Origin: JBGMEA01 sp964444065
GTDB taxonomy: Bacteria > Bacillota > Clostridia > Eubacteriales > Anaerofustaceae
Assembly (NCBI GenBank): GCA_964444065.1
Contig: CAYUFL010000015.1
Coordinates: 1 to 37,016, forward strand
Length of the DNA stretch: 37,016 bases
Direction of reading: 5' to 3'
In this document: positions 1-8,903 of the stretch, piece by piece
How positions within the stretch are numbered: position 1 is the stretch's first letter
How the letters are laid out: the number at the start of each line of letters is the position of its first letter
Notes under the pieces: model-generated
The model's database searches: none
Seen by the model: the letters and a program-made list of their open reading frames with translations, nothing else
Told to the model about the DNA's origin: nothing
Translations under genes and position numbers: made by a program

Positions 1-147
1 TTCTTTTAACGCATCTTCGACTATTTTTGATGCGGTCAACTGCGCGTTCTTGATTTTTCCGTTATTAATGGACTGACGAATATACGAACCTGCCGCCATT
101 CCGATTCCAAGTGCCGCTGCAATAATTAAATAAGCATATAATGGCAT
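1..147 (-). CDS. rny: Ribonuclease Y, N-terminal fragment (cut by window edge)
   Basis: Only the first 49 codons are inside the window. They begin at the ATG at 147-145, which has a strong AGGAGGTA Shine-Dalgarno just upstream. The peptide starts MPLYAYLIIAAALGIG, a single membrane anchor, then turns basic (YIRQSINNGK) and runs into a charged Ala/Glu/Lys-rich helix (ASKIVEDALKE). That is the layout of RNase Y, the membrane-bound endoribonuclease that starts mRNA decay in Firmicutes: anchor, coiled coil, then KH and HD domains. The KH and HD domains would lie left of the window. Position directly downstream of recA supports the call, since recA-rny is a common clostridial order. Confidence is limited by the fragment length. 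Confidence 0.72.
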   Translation of the reverse strand, partial: MPLYAYLIIAAALGIGMAAGSYIRQSINNGKIKNAQLTASKIVEDALKE

Positions 148-528
148 ATGTACCTCCTATTCTATTTTCAATAAACAAACATAAAAAAATATTCACAAAT
201 TGAGAAAATGCATTACTATATCAATCAATTAACATATTGCGAATTATATTAATTTTAGATTGATTATACCATAAGATCGCTTTCGAACAAAAGATTTATT
301 GCGAATAATCAGCAATTTTTACAAATTTACCGCAAATCAATTTTTTTGCCGAATACAGACAGAACAACCCTGAAAAATCAGGGTTGTTTAAGAAGTTGCT
401 TGCACAAATGGTATCACTGCGTCCGAATATCATTCGTCAAGCGCTTATTGCGATTCCCACATATCATTTACAACTGCTAACTGCGTAATTTCGTCAGCGC
501 AAAACCACAAAGCGGAGGCATTTCAAAA
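148..528. other. Intergenic region between recA and rny
   Basis: This 381-base stretch has no convincing gene. It holds the stem-loop at 363-388 and an A+T-rich left half. A possible minus-strand promoter for rny has a TATAAT -10 at 263-268 and a poor -35 (TTTGTT) at 286-291, spacer 17. The part just after the recA stop has only a 25-codon open stretch with no start or ribosome site. Confidence 0.5.
363..388 (-). terminator. Stem-loop downstream of recA, terminator-like
   Basis: AACAACCCTGA (363-373) and TCAGGGTTGTT (378-388) form a perfect 11-bp stem with a 4-base loop. It lies 140 bases after the recA stop and before the rny leader. No clear U-run follows on either strand, so it may be a weak terminator or an mRNA-stabilising structure. 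Confidence 0.4.
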
Positions 529-1566
529 TTATTCCGTTTCTTCGATTTCCTCATCGTTTGTATAGTTCAAAATCGGTTTTTCAATCAGGTTCTCTTTTAC
601 GATCTCCTCGATTTCTTTGCAGAGTTCCGGACGATCCATTAAAAGTTTCTTTGAATTTTCGCGTCCCTGGCCGATTTTTTCCCCTTTGTACGAATACCAT
701 GAGCCGGATTTTTCGATTATGCCGACTTTTACACCCATGTCGATTACATCACCTTCTTTTGATATCCCTTTACCATACATAATATCGAACTCTGCCGTTT
801 TGAATGGTGGAGCAACCTTATTTTTGACAACTTTTACTTTTGTTCTGTTACCAATCATATCAACACCGTTTTTCAGGGTTTCAATGCGTCGGACATCCAA
901 TCGGACACTGGAATAAAACTTCAGCGCTCTGCCGCCAGGGGTCACTTCGGGATTGCCGAACATAACACCGACCTTTTCACGCAGCTGATTGATAAAAATT
1001 GTTGTTGTATTGGATTTATTGATAATACCTGCAAGTTTACGAAGCGCCTGTGACATCAGTCTTGCCTGAAGCCCGACATGGGAATCTCCCATTTCGCCCT
1101 CGATCTCCGCACGTGGGACAAGTGCAGCAACCGAGTCAATGACAATCACATCGATGGCATTGCTGCGCACGAGCGCTTCGGCGATTTCGAGTCCCTGCTC
1201 ACCCGTATCAGGCTGAGAAACGATCAACTCATCAATATTGACGCCGAGTGCACGCGCATATACGGGATCCAATGCATGTTCAGCATCAATGAATGCTGCA
1301 TTTCCGCCATTTTTCTGCGCTTCCGCAACAATATGCAACGCAACCGTAGTTTTCCCGGATGATTCCGGTCCAAAAATTTCTATGATCCTGCCTCTGGGCA
1401 CCCCGCCGACTCCGAGTGCCATATCCAATGAAAGTGATGAAGTAGAAATCACTTCCATACTGCCGATCGCCGCTCGTTCGCCGAGTTTCATTACGGAACC
1501 TTTTCCGAAACTCTTCTCTATGCTTTTCAGTGCCAGATCCAATGCTTTTTGTTTATCATCAGCCAT
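529..1566 (-). CDS. recA: RecA recombinase
   Basis: RecA forms the ATP-dependent filament on single-stranded DNA that pairs homologous strands and triggers LexA self-cleavage. The Walker A motif GPESSGKTT is at about residues 66-74. Also visible are the RecA signature around ALKFYSSVRLDVRR and an acidic C-terminal tail (YTNDEEIEETE). I place the start at the ATG encoding MADDKQ (1566-1564): AGGAG lies about 7 bases upstream, giving 345 residues, normal for the family. An in-frame TTG six codons earlier (1584) overlaps the LexA box and has no ribosome site. Its own promoter overlaps the cinA stop codon, so recA can be expressed apart from the upstream operon, and the SOS box makes it damage-inducible. 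Confidence 0.98.
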   Translation of the reverse strand: MADDKQKALDLALKSIEKSFGKGSVMKLGERAAIGSMEVISTSSLSLDMALGVGGVPRGRIIEIFGPESSGKTTVALHIVAEAQKNGGNAAFIDAEHALDPVYARALGVNIDELIVSQPDTGEQGLEIAEALVRSNAIDVIVIDSVAALVPRAEIEGEMGDSHVGLQARLMSQALRKLAGIINKSNTTTIFINQLREKVGVMFGNPEVTPGGRALKFYSSVRLDVRRIETLKNGVDMIGNRTKVKVVKNKVAPPFKTAEFDIMYGKGISKEGDVIDMGVKVGIIEKSGSWYSYKGEKIGQGRENSKKLLMDRPELCKEIEEIVKENLIEKPILNYTNDEEIEETE

Positions 1567-1582
1567 AATATTCTCCTTATTC

Positions 1583-1633
1583 AAACACCTGTTCTAATAA
1601 TGCTATTATAATCTCTTTTTTTCTGCACGTCAA
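1583..1633 (-). promoter_or_regulatory. recA promoter with LexA (SOS) box
   Basis: Read on the minus strand, a -35 TTGACG (1633-1628) and a -10 TATAAT (1610-1605) are separated by 17 bases. Just downstream, GAACAGGTGTTT (1594-1583) fits the Gram-positive LexA operator GAACNNNNGTTC with one change in the last position, and fits the degenerate form CGAACRNRYGTTYC. It would cover the transcription start. The -35 overlaps the cinA stop codon. Confidence 0.85.
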
Positions 1634-2868
1634 TCAGAATTAATCAACTCGCACAAGATTTGAAAAGCGCAGAGCATACTTCTTTTTTGTACCATTTCTC
1701 TGCTTCCACTGAAATGATTCTTTGCAACTTTCATTTGTCCTTTAAAATTTATGCAAATATACACAAGACCTACGGGCTTTTCGTCCGTTCCTCCGCCGGG
1801 TCCCGCTATTCCGGTTATGCCAACCCCAATGTCTGTGCAAAACCGTTCTCGGATTCCTGATGCCATTTCTTCCGCCGTTTGACTGCTTACCGCACCGTGT
1901 TTTTGCAATGTCACACCGGATACACCCAACATTTTGACCTTGATTTCGTTGTCATAAGCCACAATCCCACCGCGAAATACTTCGGAGATATCAGGTATTT
2001 TCGTCATATGCGCACTGAATAATCCTCCGGTACAGGATTCGGCTGCTGAAATAGTGATACGCTTTGCCTTAAGCACAGCACCCACCGCTTCCCATATTTC
2101 TTCGTTTCGCATGCTGTACAGGTATGACCCGATAATGCGCCTGAATTGATCTTCATACATTTGTGCGGTCTGCTCAGCCTGTTTTAAACGATCAGCTTTT
2201 GCGATCGCTTTTACCATCACGCCACTTTGCGTAAGATAGGTATTATATCGAAAGCTCGCATTTTCTTCGATCTGTGCACGCAAATCATGCTCGATCAGCG
2301 ATTCTCCCACCCCGCTTGTCATATAATACCGTACAGCAAATGTTTTCTTCGTTTTTTCGATCAAATTCGGATATACATAGTTCGCAAACATCGGTTCCAA
2401 TTCTCGTGGAGGACCGGGCAGCATAATGATGGTTTTCCCTTCCGTTTCCCAATAGATGCCGGGCGCAGTTCCAAAATCATTTTTCAATATTCCGCTTCCT
2501 GCCGGGACCATGCACTGCGCCAGATTGTTATCGGTCATGACAATTCCTCTTCTCAAGAAGAATTGTTCCATCTGCTCTTTTGCGTCTCGGTTGAGTTCCA
2601 TGGGGGTTTGCAGTGACACAGAGATCGTTTCTTTGGTCAAATCGTCTTTTGTAGGTCCCATCCCGCCGCTCGTGATGATGACGTCGGCAATTTCAAAGGC
2701 GTTCAAAAAGCTCTCACTGAGCACCTTTGCATCATCTGCTATTGTGTGATTGTACAGAATTTCGATCCCGATTTCATCCAATACTTTTGCCAGATATGCG
2801 CCGTTTGTATTGACCACTTCGCCGGTCAGCACGTCATCACCGATTGCCAAAATTACCGCTTTTGTCAT
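1630..2868 (-). CDS. cinA: CinA family protein (nicotinamide-nucleotide amidase / damage-inducible)
   Basis: A two-domain CinA of 412 residues, normal length. The N-terminal half is the MoaB/MogA-like (COG1058) domain with the motif TSGGMGPTKDD near residues 66-76. Family members there hydrolyse ADP-ribose-type pyrophosphates. The C-terminal half, from about residue 255, is the PncC-type NMN amidase domain with AAESCTGGL and GVGITGIAGPGGG, which recycles NMN to nicotinate mononucleotide. It lies 22 bases after pgsA and directly before recA, an order also found in Bacillus and streptococci. In streptococci cinA is in the competence regulon and cotranscribed with recA. Here the recA promoter inside its stop codon suggests partial uncoupling. 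Confidence 0.95.
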   Translation of the reverse strand: MTKAVILAIGDDVLTGEVVNTNGAYLAKVLDEIGIEILYNHTIADDAKVLSESFLNAFEIADVIITSGGMGPTKDDLTKETISVSLQTPMELNRDAKEQMEQFFLRRGIVMTDNNLAQCMVPAGSGILKNDFGTAPGIYWETEGKTIIMLPGPPRELEPMFANYVYPNLIEKTKKTFAVRYYMTSGVGESLIEHDLRAQIEENASFRYNTYLTQSGVMVKAIAKADRLKQAEQTAQMYEDQFRRIIGSYLYSMRNEEIWEAVGAVLKAKRITISAAESCTGGLFSAHMTKIPDISEVFRGGIVAYDNEIKVKMLGVSGVTLQKHGAVSSQTAEEMASGIRERFCTDIGVGITGIAGPGGGTDEKPVGLVYICINFKGQMKVAKNHFSGSREMVQKRSMLCAFQILCELINSD

Positions 2869-2890
2869 AACTGCCTCTTGTTTTGTCTTA

Positions 2891-3442
2891 TTAAGCCAAA
2901 ACTTCTCTGTTTTTTATCAAATAATTAAATCCGGAATAAATTGTCAGCGCTACTGAAATGTAGTACAAAATATTAACCAACAACGAGAAGTATGTGCCCA
3001 GCTGCGGATGCCAGCTCTGAAGCATCCCCTCAAAATGCATGCAGGATATTGCAATCAGTTGAAAAATTGTTTTTAGCTTGCCGTAAATGTCCGCTGCCAG
3101 CACTTTATTCTTTGATGCGGCAACACAGCGGAATGACGTGACGATTAATTCCCTTGCCACAATAATTACCACGGTCCATGCTGCGATACGCCCGAAGTTC
3201 AGAAAAATAATCAATGCAGTCAAAACGAGCAGTTTGTCCGCGAGAGGATCCAGAAATTTTCCAAGATCGGTAACCATATTGTGTTTTCTTGCAATATAAC
3301 CATCCAAGGTATCCGTAGCCGAAGCAAGAATAAAGACAATCCCCGCTACAATCATCGTCCATGGTCGGCTCCAGTACATCAATGCCATATACAGCGGAAT
3401 CATCATGATTCTGGTAATCGTAATTCTGTTTGCAATATTCAT
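2891..3442 (-). CDS. pgsA: CDP-diacylglycerol-glycerol-3-phosphate 3-phosphatidyltransferase
   Basis: An integral membrane enzyme making phosphatidylglycerol phosphate from CDP-diacylglycerol and sn-glycerol 3-phosphate, the committed step to phosphatidylglycerol and cardiolipin. The full CDP-alcohol phosphotransferase signature D-x2-DG-x2-AR-x8-G-x3-D-x3-D is present, with D44, D47, G48, A51, R52, G61, D65 and D69. Several hydrophobic segments surround it (about 12-40, 72-100, 120-175). Length of 183 residues is typical. The gene starts 18 bases after the rimO stop and is followed 22 bases later by cinA, so it is within the whiA-to-cinA operon. Confidence 0.95.
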   Translation of the reverse strand: MNIANRITITRIMMIPLYMALMYWSRPWTMIVAGIVFILASATDTLDGYIARKHNMVTDLGKFLDPLADKLLVLTALIIFLNFGRIAAWTVVIIVARELIVTSFRCVAASKNKVLAADIYGKLKTIFQLIAISCMHFEGMLQSWHPQLGTYFSLLVNILYYISVALTIYSGFNYLIKNREVLA

Positions 3443-3460
3443 TTAAAACGTTTTCTCCTG

Positions 3461-4780
3461 TCAATTCTGTTTGGAATAACGACCGATCAGATCATATTCC
3501 ATACTGTCTTCTATCGTAATTGGATAAAATTCTCCGATTTGCAGTGTTTCGTCACTGTAGATATATACCACGCCATCTATTTCAGGTGCATCGATACGTG
3601 TGCGAGCACAGTAAATACCGGGCTCAATTTTTTCCTCAACCACAGCATCCAATTCCATATCCAAGTATTTTTCCAAAACAGCATCGGAGACTGCTTCCTG
3701 AATGCTCATCAATTCATCGTATCGTCGTTGTTTTTCTTCTTCCGAAATCTGTCCGTCCATTTCCGCCGCAGGAGTGCCCTCTTCTTTTGAATATCGAAAG
3801 ATACCCACACGATCCAATCTGGATTCTCTCAGAAAATCTGCGAGTTCTTGTACGTCATCTCTTGTTTCCTGCGGAAACCCAACAATAAATGTCGAACGTA
3901 TGACAATTTCAGGGATACTTTCCCGAAGCTTTGCTATCAGCTGATGAATCGACAATGAATCCGTCATTCTCCCCATCCTGCGCAGTACTGCATCACTGAT
4001 ATGTTGAAACGGAATATCAATATAAGGTAAAATGCGTTTTGCGTTTGCCATTACCGCAATCAATTTATCATCGATTGTTTCGGGATAAACATATAATAAT
4101 CGTATCCATTGCAATTCGTCAATCTGATCCAACGAAATCAACAGTTCGGCAAGTTTGCGTTCTCCATAGATATCCGTACCGTATTCCCCGGTATCTTGTG
4201 CAATCAAAATCAGTTCTCTCACGCCTTCGCTTGCCAAACGTCTCGCTTCCTGAACAATGTCTTCCATCTTTCGACTGCGCTGACGTCCCCTGATTTTGGG
4301 AATAATGCAATAGGTACAGTGTTTGTCGCACCCTTCCGCAAGTTTGATATATGCATAATACGACGGAGTCGTGAGAATCCTTCCTGTTTCGACAATTTCG
4401 GAATCGATATCTCCCAAATTGATTCTGTCGCATTTTCCTAACATTTCCGCAATCTCGTAAAAATTCCCCGTACCGACGAATACATCCGCTTCCGGAATTT
4501 CTTTCGCCAATTCTTTTGCGTATCGCTGCGCCAGACATCCTGTTACGATAATGCGCATTTTTTGATTTAGTTCCTTCAATGCAACTGCCTGCATAATCGC
4601 TTCTACGGATTCTTCTTTTGCGTCATGAATGAATCCGCATGTATTGATGATGATCACATCAGCATCCTGAGGATCATCCAGAATCGTGTGACCCTCCTGC
4701 TGCAACAAGTATGCCATATTTTCGCTGTCTACCGTATTCTTCGGGCATCCCAGCGTGACGATGAGAATATTCTCTCCCAT
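3461..4780 (-). CDS. rimO: Ribosomal protein S12 methylthiotransferase RimO
   Basis: RimO is a radical-SAM enzyme that adds a methylthio group to the conserved Asp of ribosomal protein S12. The N-terminal UPF0004 domain opens with VTLGCPKNTVDSE and carries the three cluster cysteines (C12, the NTCGF cysteine near 48, the TGCLA cysteine near 82). The radical-SAM motif CDKHCTYC is around residues 151-158. A C-terminal TRAM-like domain ends the protein. The VTLGCPKN start and the length of 439 favour RimO over the tRNA enzyme MiaB, which usually has a CQMN-type motif. It sits between ftsK and pgsA, a frequent clostridial arrangement. Confidence 0.94.
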   Translation of the reverse strand: MGENILIVTLGCPKNTVDSENMAYLLQQEGHTILDDPQDADVIIINTCGFIHDAKEESVEAIMQAVALKELNQKMRIIVTGCLAQRYAKELAKEIPEADVFVGTGNFYEIAEMLGKCDRINLGDIDSEIVETGRILTTPSYYAYIKLAEGCDKHCTYCIIPKIRGRQRSRKMEDIVQEARRLASEGVRELILIAQDTGEYGTDIYGERKLAELLISLDQIDELQWIRLLYVYPETIDDKLIAVMANAKRILPYIDIPFQHISDAVLRRMGRMTDSLSIHQLIAKLRESIPEIVIRSTFIVGFPQETRDDVQELADFLRESRLDRVGIFRYSKEEGTPAAEMDGQISEEEKQRRYDELMSIQEAVSDAVLEKYLDMELDAVVEEKIEPGIYCARTRIDAPEIDGVVYIYSDETLQIGEFYPITIEDSMEYDLIGRYSKQN

Positions 4781-4800
4781 TACTTCAAATTACCTTTTCC

Positions 4801-7179
4801 TTATTCATCGTGGTTCAGTGCGTGAAAATCTTCAAAACTGATCAGTACGGTTCTCGGACGAGAACCGTCAGGTCCGGAAATAAATCCTCTTTCTTCCATT
4901 TCATCAATGATTCTGCCTGCGCGCGAGTATCCCAGGCGAAGGCGTCTTTGTATATTGGATGTGGATATTTGTCCTTTTTCAAGGGCAATTTCCATTGCTT
5001 TCGGAAGCAGCTCATCTTCAAAACCCGTCTTATTCTCGCTTCCGATATTCATTTCTTTTCCGCTCTTGATATCTTCGATTACTGCATCATCGTATTCTGC
5101 CGTCTGTTTTTGTTTGATGGAATCCACCACACGTTCCACTTCTTTTTCACTGACATAGGCACACTGCGCGCGAATCGGTTTGCTCATACCCGAAGGATAA
5201 TAGAGCATATCTCCTCTGCCGAGCAGTTTTTCTGCCCCCCCCATGTCAAGAATTGTACGTGAATCGACCTGACTTGTAACCGCGAATGAAATTCGCGAAG
5301 GAATATTCGCTTTAATCAGACCCGTTATTACATTGACGGACGGACGCTGTGTTGCAAGAATCAAGTGGATGCCTGCCGCTCTGGCAAGCTGAGCAAGACG
5401 ACAGATTGCATTTTCAACCTGTTGTGCAGATACCATCATCAAATCACTCAATTCGTCAATAATCAAAACGATATGAGGATATTCCTCTCCGCCTTCGGAT
5501 TGAATTTTGCGATTGTATCCTTCTATATCGCGCACTTTTTGCTCTGCAAAGGATTCATATCTGCTCGTCATTTCCCTCACCGCCCAATTGAGCGCACCCG
5601 AAGCCAGCTTCGGATCGGTGACGACCGGGATTAAAAGATGCGGGATTTCATTGTATACATTCAGTTCCACCATCTTCGGATCGATTAATATCATACGTAC
5701 TTTTTCCGGTGCCGAATGATACAGGATTGACATAATAATCGTATTGATGCATACACTTTTGCCCGATCCTGTTGCGCCGGCTATCAGCAAATGCGGCAAT
5801 TTCGTAATATCCATTACCAGCATTTCACCGGAAAGGTTTTTCCCGAGCGCGATTGCCAGAGGCGATTGATTGTCTTTGAATTCTTTGCTCTGTATAATCT
5901 GAGATAATTTAACCACTGCAATTTCTTTGTTCGGGACTTCGATTCCGATTGCGGATTTCCCCGGAATCGGCGCTTCGATTCGTACGCGCTGCGCAGCAAG
6001 CGCCATTGCGATGTCATCGGATAGATTGACTACCTTACTCACCCTGATACCCGGTTGCAGTTGCAGCTCGTAGCGGGTAACAGTCGGACCCATGCATATC
6101 TCCGCCACTTTTGCATCAATCCCGAAATCAGCCAATGTTTTTTCCAAGTGTGCTGCATTGGAAAGAATTTCCTGTTTTTCCGCACCTGTGCTTTTTCCTT
6201 TCGCAGTATCCAGCAATGCGTAAGGCGGAAACGTATAGGTACCAACTTTCTTTTTCGCTTCCTCTTTTTTTACAGCAATATCGGGGGTACGTAACTTTTT
6301 ATCGATAAACAGTGATTCTTTTTCCGAATCGATCGCTTTAACCTGTGATTCAAGTGCGTCAGGCTGATGAGCATGAGACTCCTGTTCCGCTTCATTCGCA
6401 ATAAAGGCATCCATCGGACTCAACTTTGGAGTAGGGATATTCTCATTTTTCTGCGATTTCGAAGGTTGTAGAAAATCGTCCATCGGAGAATGTATCTTGT
6501 CTTTTTCTTTTTCGATTTTTTTCTTCGGTGCATTTGATTTAATAAAGAGTTTGTTGTCTTCCTGCGTAATTTGCGTGATTGATTTCCCTTGTGAAGAAAT
6601 ATTTTGCTGCGCATTTTGGACCGATTCTACAATTCCTTTTCTGAATATAAGGATAAAAGAAATAATACATAATAAAATCACAAACAACCATGCACCGATT
6701 TCCGAAAACAGCCCGATATAAATCTTTGCAAATAGTTCCCCGACAAAACCACCCGGTGTAATTTCTTTCCAGATCATATTAAAAAATGCTGTATTGTTTA
6801 ACGGATATTTATTAAGATTTACATACCCAAAACCAATGATCGTCATAATATTCAGCACCAAAATGTATAAAAATACCGCACCCCGCTGCTGTGTGAAAGG
6901 CTTGAAATTTGCCAACAGCAAAATGCCGTGAATGGCAGTCCCCAAAAAAAGCATCAAACAACCGATATTGCCAAACAGTTTAATCAAAATCGGGGACAGC
7001 GTTTTGCCGACCGCTCCCGAATCGACTGAAAAATACGCGTACAGCAAAAACATACCGATAAACAGAAAAATAAATCCGAAAATTTCTTTTCTCAATTTCA
7101 ATGCTCTGTTCTTCTCATTCCTGCTTTCGGCACGCGCAGCCGAAGTTTTTGTTGTATTGTTCTTTTTCGTTTGTGCCAC
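4801..7179 (-). CDS. FtsK/SpoIIIE family DNA translocase
   Basis: A septal DNA pump that moves chromosome DNA through the division or sporulation septum. The N-terminus has four membrane spans between residues about 30 and 180. A low-complexity Lys/Glu-rich linker follows to about 310. The motor region contains Walker A GATGSGKSV near residue 466 and Walker B IVLIIDELSD near 575. The C-terminal gamma winged-helix domain (about 720-783, motif RLRLGYSRAGRIIDEMEERG) reads chromosome polarity sequences. Length of 792 fits SpoIIIE/SftA-type proteins. It is 23 bases after whiA and 20 before rimO. Whether it acts mainly in vegetative division or in sporulation cannot be told from the window. Confidence 0.95.
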   Translation of the reverse strand: MAQTKKNNTTKTSAARAESRNEKNRALKLRKEIFGFIFLFIGMFLLYAYFSVDSGAVGKTLSPILIKLFGNIGCLMLFLGTAIHGILLLANFKPFTQQRGAVFLYILVLNIMTIIGFGYVNLNKYPLNNTAFFNMIWKEITPGGFVGELFAKIYIGLFSEIGAWLFVILLCIISFILIFRKGIVESVQNAQQNISSQGKSITQITQEDNKLFIKSNAPKKKIEKEKDKIHSPMDDFLQPSKSQKNENIPTPKLSPMDAFIANEAEQESHAHQPDALESQVKAIDSEKESLFIDKKLRTPDIAVKKEEAKKKVGTYTFPPYALLDTAKGKSTGAEKQEILSNAAHLEKTLADFGIDAKVAEICMGPTVTRYELQLQPGIRVSKVVNLSDDIAMALAAQRVRIEAPIPGKSAIGIEVPNKEIAVVKLSQIIQSKEFKDNQSPLAIALGKNLSGEMLVMDITKLPHLLIAGATGSGKSVCINTIIMSILYHSAPEKVRMILIDPKMVELNVYNEIPHLLIPVVTDPKLASGALNWAVREMTSRYESFAEQKVRDIEGYNRKIQSEGGEEYPHIVLIIDELSDLMMVSAQQVENAICRLAQLARAAGIHLILATQRPSVNVITGLIKANIPSRISFAVTSQVDSRTILDMGGAEKLLGRGDMLYYPSGMSKPIRAQCAYVSEKEVERVVDSIKQKQTAEYDDAVIEDIKSGKEMNIGSENKTGFEDELLPKAMEIALEKGQISTSNIQRRLRLGYSRAGRIIDEMEERGFISGPDGSRPRTVLISFEDFHALNHDE

Positions 7180-7202
7180 AGCATACTCCTAACCGACTTT
7201 TA

Positions 7203-8135
7203 TTAAATATCCTCGGCAATCCGAACGATTTTTTTCAATCGTTTATCCAAGGTGGAACGGCTCAACGGAGGATCGCACAGCGCCGCCATCTCGCTCAAAG
7301 AACTCTCAGGATACTCCATTCGAAGCTGCGCTGCCTCTACCAAGAATTCAGGCAATGATGACAATCCCTTTGTGCGGATAATTTTCTCAATTGCCCGCTG
7401 TTGGATCAGCGAAACTTCTATTGTTTTATTCATATTTGCAGTATCACAATTTACGACACGCTGCAGTTTGTTTTTCATTTCTTTGTGTGCCATTTTATCC
7501 TGCAGCATCAATACCGTATCATACGCACCGCATAATGCCAAGATTGTGCTGATATCTTCTGCACGTTTTATATACAGCAGATATTCGTTATTTTTTTCTC
7601 TGATATTTGCGCCGATTTCAAACATAGCAATAAATTCGCACAGCGATTCCGCATAGTCATGATTTTTAGCGTGAAATTCTATTAGATAACTTTTTTTCGG
7701 ATCCGCAAGATATCCGCAGGCGAGAAAAACCCCCCTCAGATATGCACGCTTCTGTTCCTCCAGCTGAATCAAATCAAAGTCGATCTTCCACTGCAGGGTA
7801 AATCCGTCGCTCATATCGGCAATATTAAAATATCGCAATATTTCCAGACAATCGGCATATTCCGAAATCTCAACCGAATAGCTGTGACTTTCGCCAAACT
7901 GATTTTTTACGATACGTCTGATTTCTGGCGTCACTGAAAAAACTTCCTTGCACAGCGAATAAAAACGCCTTGCGACAGATGCATGCTCTGTTTCGAATTT
8001 CAGCAGAATCTGACCTCTGCCTCGGAATATATACGAAATCCCGCCTTGCAGCAACCCGTACAATTCGCTCTCCGTAGTCTCAGGACCTTCTTTGGATTTA
8101 GAAAGATATGCTTTAACCTCACTGTTATAACTCAT
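7203..8135 (-). CDS. whiA: DNA-binding protein WhiA
   Basis: WhiA proteins combine a degenerate LAGLIDADG homing-endonuclease fold with a C-terminal helix-turn-helix and influence cell division and chromosome segregation in Gram-positive bacteria. The endonuclease-like region shows KRAYLRGVFLACGYLADP and EFHAKNHDYAESLCEF. The C-terminal part has the family pattern VNCDTANMNKTIEVSLIQQ and the HTH segment SLSEMAALCDPPLSRSTLDKR. Length of 310 is standard. It starts at an ATG with GGGAG 6 bases upstream and heads the operon that continues through ftsK. Its -10 lies inside a 20-bp palindrome, so self-regulation or another dimeric repressor is possible. Confidence 0.95.
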   Translation of the reverse strand: MSYNSEVKAYLSKSKEGPETTESELYGLLQGGISYIFRGRGQILLKFETEHASVARRFYSLCKEVFSVTPEIRRIVKNQFGESHSYSVEISEYADCLEILRYFNIADMSDGFTLQWKIDFDLIQLEEQKRAYLRGVFLACGYLADPKKSYLIEFHAKNHDYAESLCEFIAMFEIGANIREKNNEYLLYIKRAEDISTILALCGAYDTVLMLQDKMAHKEMKNKLQRVVNCDTANMNKTIEVSLIQQRAIEKIIRTKGLSSLPEFLVEAAQLRMEYPESSLSEMAALCDPPLSRSTLDKRLKKIVRIAEDI

Positions 8136-8150
8136 GGAATACTCCCGTAT

Positions 8151-8184
8151 GATTTATTATATAATAAATCGCTTCGTTATTTAA
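8151..8184 (-). promoter_or_regulatory. Putative whiA promoter within a 20-bp perfect palindrome
   Basis: GATTTATTAT followed by ATAATAAATC (8151-8170) is a perfect 20-bp palindrome. On the minus strand it contains a TATAAT -10 (8161-8156). A TTAAAT -35 is at 8184-8179 with a 17-base spacer. The symmetry could be an operator or only a by-product of A+T richness. Confidence 0.45.
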
Positions 8185-8233
8185 GTTTTTCACGTGAGAT
8201 TAAGCAAGAATCCTGTCTCTTTTATAATCAATG

Positions 8234-8242
8234 TGATACAAT
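8234..8242 (+). promoter_or_regulatory. Extended -10 element for the peptidoglycan-binding-repeat gene
   Basis: TGATACAAT (8234-8242) reads as an extended -10 (TGN plus TACAAT), 28 bases before the ATG at 8271. No good -35 is visible, which is usual for extended -10 promoters. It diverges from the whiA promoter in the same 135-base gap. Confidence 0.4.
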
Positions 8243-8270
8243 AACAGTAAGAATCAATTTGAGGATCGCA

Positions 8271-8903
8271 ATGATGAAACCAAAAACACTGATCATTTAC
8301 TTAATTTGCGTTTTTATCGCAATCGCACTGTTCGCATCCTTTGATGCAGAGTTCTATCTCAGTTATACGAACAAACTCAATCTGACAGATCAAATGATGT
8401 TTAAGGCTTTCACATCGGATTATGAAGGACTGGCATCAATCAATCAAGAAGACGGAACAAAATTATCTTCGTACAAACTGAACGATGAGTCTTCATACAT
8501 CAAAGATTATAAGATGATTCTTTATTACCTCGGTTACGCGGATTACCCTGACAACAATTCATTCGATACAGATACACAGGATGCGATTACGCAATATCAA
8601 ACTGATAAGAGTTTGGAAGTGACCGGAATACTTGACAGTAAAACCATGGACGCCCTGGATAACGAGACTCCTGAATACAAACTCGGACAAAGAGGCGATG
8701 CAATCCTAAAATTCCAACAGATATTAAAAACATTGAATTATATTTCCGAAGAAACGGAACTCAACGGGACGTTCGGCTCAGATACCCAATTGGCTGTTCA
8801 GCAATATCAAACGAAAAACAATCTTACGGTTACAGGGACGCTGAACGCGCAAACACAAGAAGCCTTGTCGAAAAACATATCGGAACAGCTTCCGGCGAAC
8901 TGA
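8271..8903 (+). CDS. Membrane-anchored protein with two peptidoglycan-binding repeats
   Basis: I place the start at the ATG at 8271 (MMKPKTLIIYLIC), which follows GAGGA by 5 bases. The open frame extends further upstream but overlaps whiA and has no ribosome site. The 210-residue product has an N-terminal hydrophobic segment (about 7-24), either an uncleaved anchor or a signal peptide. It then carries two PG_binding_1-type repeats. The first is around residues 75-125 (DYKMILYYLGYADYPDN, ending LDSKTMDALDN). The second is around 140-195 (GQRGDAILKFQQILKTLNYI, ending LNAQTQEALSK). Such repeats bind cell-wall peptidoglycan and usually accompany a hydrolase domain, but none is present here. It may be a wall-tethering or scaffold protein. 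Confidence 0.82.
   Translation: MMKPKTLIIYLICVFIAIALFASFDAEFYLSYTNKLNLTDQMMFKAFTSDYEGLASINQEDGTKLSSYKLNDESSYIKDYKMILYYLGYADYPDNNSFDTDTQDAITQYQTDKSLEVTGILDSKTMDALDNETPEYKLGQRGDAILKFQQILKTLNYISEETELNGTFGSDTQLAVQQYQTKNNLTVTGTLNAQTQEALSKNISEQLPAN

Noticed and set aside
389..528. Short open frame after recA as a recX remnant
   Set aside because: Only 25 codons, no start, no ribosome site and no recognisable RecX motif.
7983..8270. Upstream extension of the peptidoglycan-binding protein into whiA
   Set aside because: It runs antisense to whiA and includes the divergent promoter region; the ATG at 8271 has a ribosome site and starts directly with the membrane segment.
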